Shown here: in pieces, positions 13,691 to 14,868 of the stretch
Numbering within the stretch: the first letter of the stretch is position 1
Layout of the letters: every line of letters starts with the position of its first letter
Assembly: GCA_026770585.1 (NCBI GenBank)
Contig: MU646527.1
Coordinates: forward strand, 294,309 to 309,176
Direction of reading: 5' to 3'
From: Baffinella frigidus
Lineage: Eukaryota > Cryptophyceae > Cryptomonadales > Baffinellaceae
DNA: 14,868 bases
The notes under the pieces: model-generated
Database searches by the model: none
Seen by the model: only the letters and a program-made list of their open reading frames with translations
What the model was told of the DNA's origin: nothing
Made by a program: the position numbers and the translations under genes

Positions 13691-13795
13691 TATCCCTTAA
13701 GTGGCCAGCAGGCGCATACACCCTACCGTAGGGCCCTAGGACCTGCCTAGGACCTCTTAGCGGTCAAGTTTGACCGCCTCGCCACTTAAGGGATA
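13691..13795 (+). mobile_element. Family B element, copy B8
   Basis: TATCCCTTAAGTGGCCAGCA ... CACCCTACCGTAGGGCCCTA ... CCTAGG-ACCTG-CCTAGG ... variable hairpin GCGGTCAA-GT-TTGACCGC ... GCCACTTAAGGGATA. It is the paralogue of B6 by tandem duplication. The variable stem differs at mirrored positions (C to G on one side, G to C on the other). Confidence 0.9.
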
Positions 13796-13875
13796 GGGCA
13801 GCACGTGCATGTTCCAGCGCGCACCGACACAGTGGCGTGGCTCGCGTTAGGACCAGCACACGGTATTCTATCTCT

Positions 13876-14008
13876 GCCTGCGTTCTATTCTGGCTTGTCC
13901 TACCGGCTTCCTGTTCGCCCTTTTGTACTGGATTCCTGCTCTTCAATACTTTCAAGAATGAGCCAGTTTCAATACTTTCAAGAATGAGCCAGAATAAAAC
14001 GCAGGCAG
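13876..14008. repeat. 20-bp inverted repeat enclosing a 25-bp tandem
   Basis: GCCTGCGTTCTATTCTGGCT (about 13878) pairs with AGCCAGAATAAAACGCAGGC (about 13986) with one mismatch. Between them TCAATACTTTCAAGAATGAG + CCAG occurs twice in tandem. Confidence 0.75.
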
Positions 14009-14039
14009 CGATAGGACGCGAGCGCGGCCGAAGACGAAG

Positions 14040-14069
14040 CGTCCTCCTCCGCGAGCGCGGAGGAGGACG
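14040..14069. repeat. 13-bp GC-rich hairpin
   Basis: CGTCCTCCTCCGC-GAGC-GCGGAGGAGGACG, a perfect stem with a 4-nt loop. Confidence 0.85.
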
Positions 14070-14324
14070 AAGTTGGATGCGACCTACTACAAAAAAGTAC
14101 CGTAGATCCGCTCTGCCTGACTCGGGTTGACTGGTCGTTGTGACTGCGATAGTCCTCATGATTTGCCGCCGTAACACAACTTACCAGCGTTTTGGTTTGA
14201 ATCAAACCGACACGTCCATTGCCCTTGGAGTGCATTCGAGGGATTTCCATTCAAGTGCATTCCAGTGGTGCCCTTTCTGGCAAACCACTTCGCAGCCACC
14301 GATGACTTCGAGAATCTGTCCAAA
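14070..14324. other. No recognised gene
   Basis: Frames from 13764-14177 (minus) and 14140-14586 (plus) cross this stretch without a known domain. GCTCTGCCTGACTCGGGTTG at 14111-14130 is a repeat of 4834-4853. Confidence 0.4.
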
Positions 14325-14774
14325 CTTGATTCTCACCCAGGAAACACGCCAGCAGTCCAAAATCTCGCCCGGAATTCCGGGCGAAAATGCTGCACATGTG
14401 GAGGTTGTTCCAACCACTGGCTGCATGTGTGGAGGTTGTTCGAGGTTGTTGACTGGCTGCATATGTGGAGGTGGTTCGAGGTTTTTTACTGGCTGCATAT
14501 GTGGAGGTTGTTCGAGGTTGTTCACTGGCTGCATATGTGGAGGTGGTTCGAACCACTGGCTGCCGAACGTCAATAGGATGCCTTGATTCTCGCCCCCAAA
14601 ACACGCCAACAGCTTAAAAGCTCGCCCGGAAATCCGGGCAAAAAGGTGCTCACTGGCTGCACATGTGGAGGCTGTTCGAATTACTGGATGCATATGTGGA
14701 GGTTGTTCGAACCACTGGCTGCACATGTGGAAGTTTTTCGAACCTTCTCGGCAGCCGAACGTCCATAAGATGCC
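14325..14774. repeat. 36-bp minisatellite in a larger tandem repeat
   Basis: Units of 36 bp such as CTGGCTGCATATGTGGAGG + TTGTTCGAGGTTGTTCA form runs at about 14389-14560 and 14647-14745. They sit in a larger repeat (14325-14582 and 14583-14774); each larger unit starts with TTGATTCTC and ends GCCGAACGTC(A/C)ATA(G/A)GATGCC. Each also has a hairpin: TCGCCCGGAATTCCGGGCGA at 14365-14384 (perfect 20-bp palindrome) and GCCCGGAAATCCGGGC at 14624-14639. Because 36 is divisible by three, frames stay open on both strands: a Cys/Gly 12-mer (TGCICGGCSRLF-like) on plus and a Pro/His/Gln 12-mer (EQPPHMQPVNNL-like) on minus. Confidence 0.85.
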
Positions 14775-14811
14775 ATCTCCCGCGGAATTTTCACAACCTG
14801 TTTCAGGGCTT

Positions 14812-14868
14812 GGGGTTTGGGGTTTGGGGTTTGGGGTTTGGGGTTTGGGGTTTGGGGTTTGGGGTTTG
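14812..14868 (+). repeat. TTTGGGG array at right edge
   Basis: Eight perfect GGGGTTT units run to the last base of the window. The G-strand points rightward, the polarity expected if the chromosome end lies to the right. The unit differs from the perfect CCCTAAA (TTTAGGG) array inside the window, so this may be a subtelomeric variant array rather than the terminal telomere. Confidence 0.9.

Larger units (their letters stand above)
13301..13868. repeat. Tandem duplication carrying B elements
   Basis: Unit 1 (about 13301-13616) and unit 2 (about 13617-13868) share ATTGGTACCAGGAAGCGAGT, TATAATAGATGTATA-like sequence, GGGTGGGAGTGTATA, a B element, then GCAGCACGTGCATGTTCCAG, CGCGCACC(A/G)ACACAGT(A/G)G and CGTGGCTCGCG. 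Unit 1 holds B6 plus fragment B7; unit 2 holds B8. The B element lies at the same place in both, so it predates the duplication. Confidence 0.85.

Noticed and set aside
13360-13795. Family B fold as a tRNA or structured RNA gene
   Set aside because: The four-armed fold is suggestive, but there is no tRNA-like T-loop or A/B box and no sign of transcription in the sequence.
14140-14726. Overlapping 148- and 174-residue frames on opposite strands
   Set aside because: Both depend on the 36-bp minisatellite whose length is a multiple of three; unique parts show no domain.
14325-14774. Possible CRISPR-like array (36-bp periodicity)
   Set aside because: The units are contiguous with no unique spacers, and the genome is eukaryotic; it is a minisatellite.

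Overview
This window looks like subtelomeric or other repeat-rich nuclear DNA from a GC-rich unicellular eukaryote, most likely an alga. The evidence is perfect plant/algal-type CCCTAAA repeats at 5481-5526, long tracts of degenerate 7-mer telomere-like repeats in both orientations, (GA)n microsatellites, many short fold-back elements, and almost no long open reading frames. The only protein recognised is the C-terminal exon of a eukaryotic replication protein (DNA polymerase delta subunit 4). A cryptophyte is my best guess, because I vaguely recall conceptual peptides like 'YRGTSLIRN' and 'FLMSEVPLY' from predicted cryptophyte proteins. That is memory, not evidence from this sequence.

Layout. 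1-680: degenerate repeats around a 28-bp module plus GA tracts. 680-4620: a thicket of family A (about 120 bp) and family B (about 105 bp) fold-back elements, several nested, mixed with short duplications; the POLD4-like exon is on the minus strand at 4002-4144. 4999-5526: telomere-like repeats that switch strand. 5530-6530: diverged repeats carrying three more inverted-repeat elements (H1, F, E). 6597-7275: a possible two-exon minus-strand gene whose 3' end runs into telomere-like repeat. 7290-8475: duplicated segments. 8481-9150: AT-richer sequence with nothing recognised. 9158-9604: the largest block of telomere-variant repeats. 10138-12380: more A, B, G and H elements and a perfect 48-bp palindrome. 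12590-13870: long-armed element I, a GA tract, and a tandem duplication carrying B elements. 14325-14774: a 36-bp minisatellite. 14812-14868: eight TTTGGGG repeats at the right edge, in the polarity of a chromosome end.

Main biological signal. Several fold-back families (A, B, C, E) are flanked by TA. Two family A insertions can be compared with unoccupied copies of their own target inside the window, which supports a TA target-site duplication. Families A, B, G and H share a core built on CCTACNGTAGG and TAGGGCCCTA. In B and H the hairpin stems differ between copies while staying self-complementary. No transposase is encoded here, so the elements are non-autonomous. Apart from the POLD4-like exon and the candidate two-exon gene, I see no reading frame I would call a gene.
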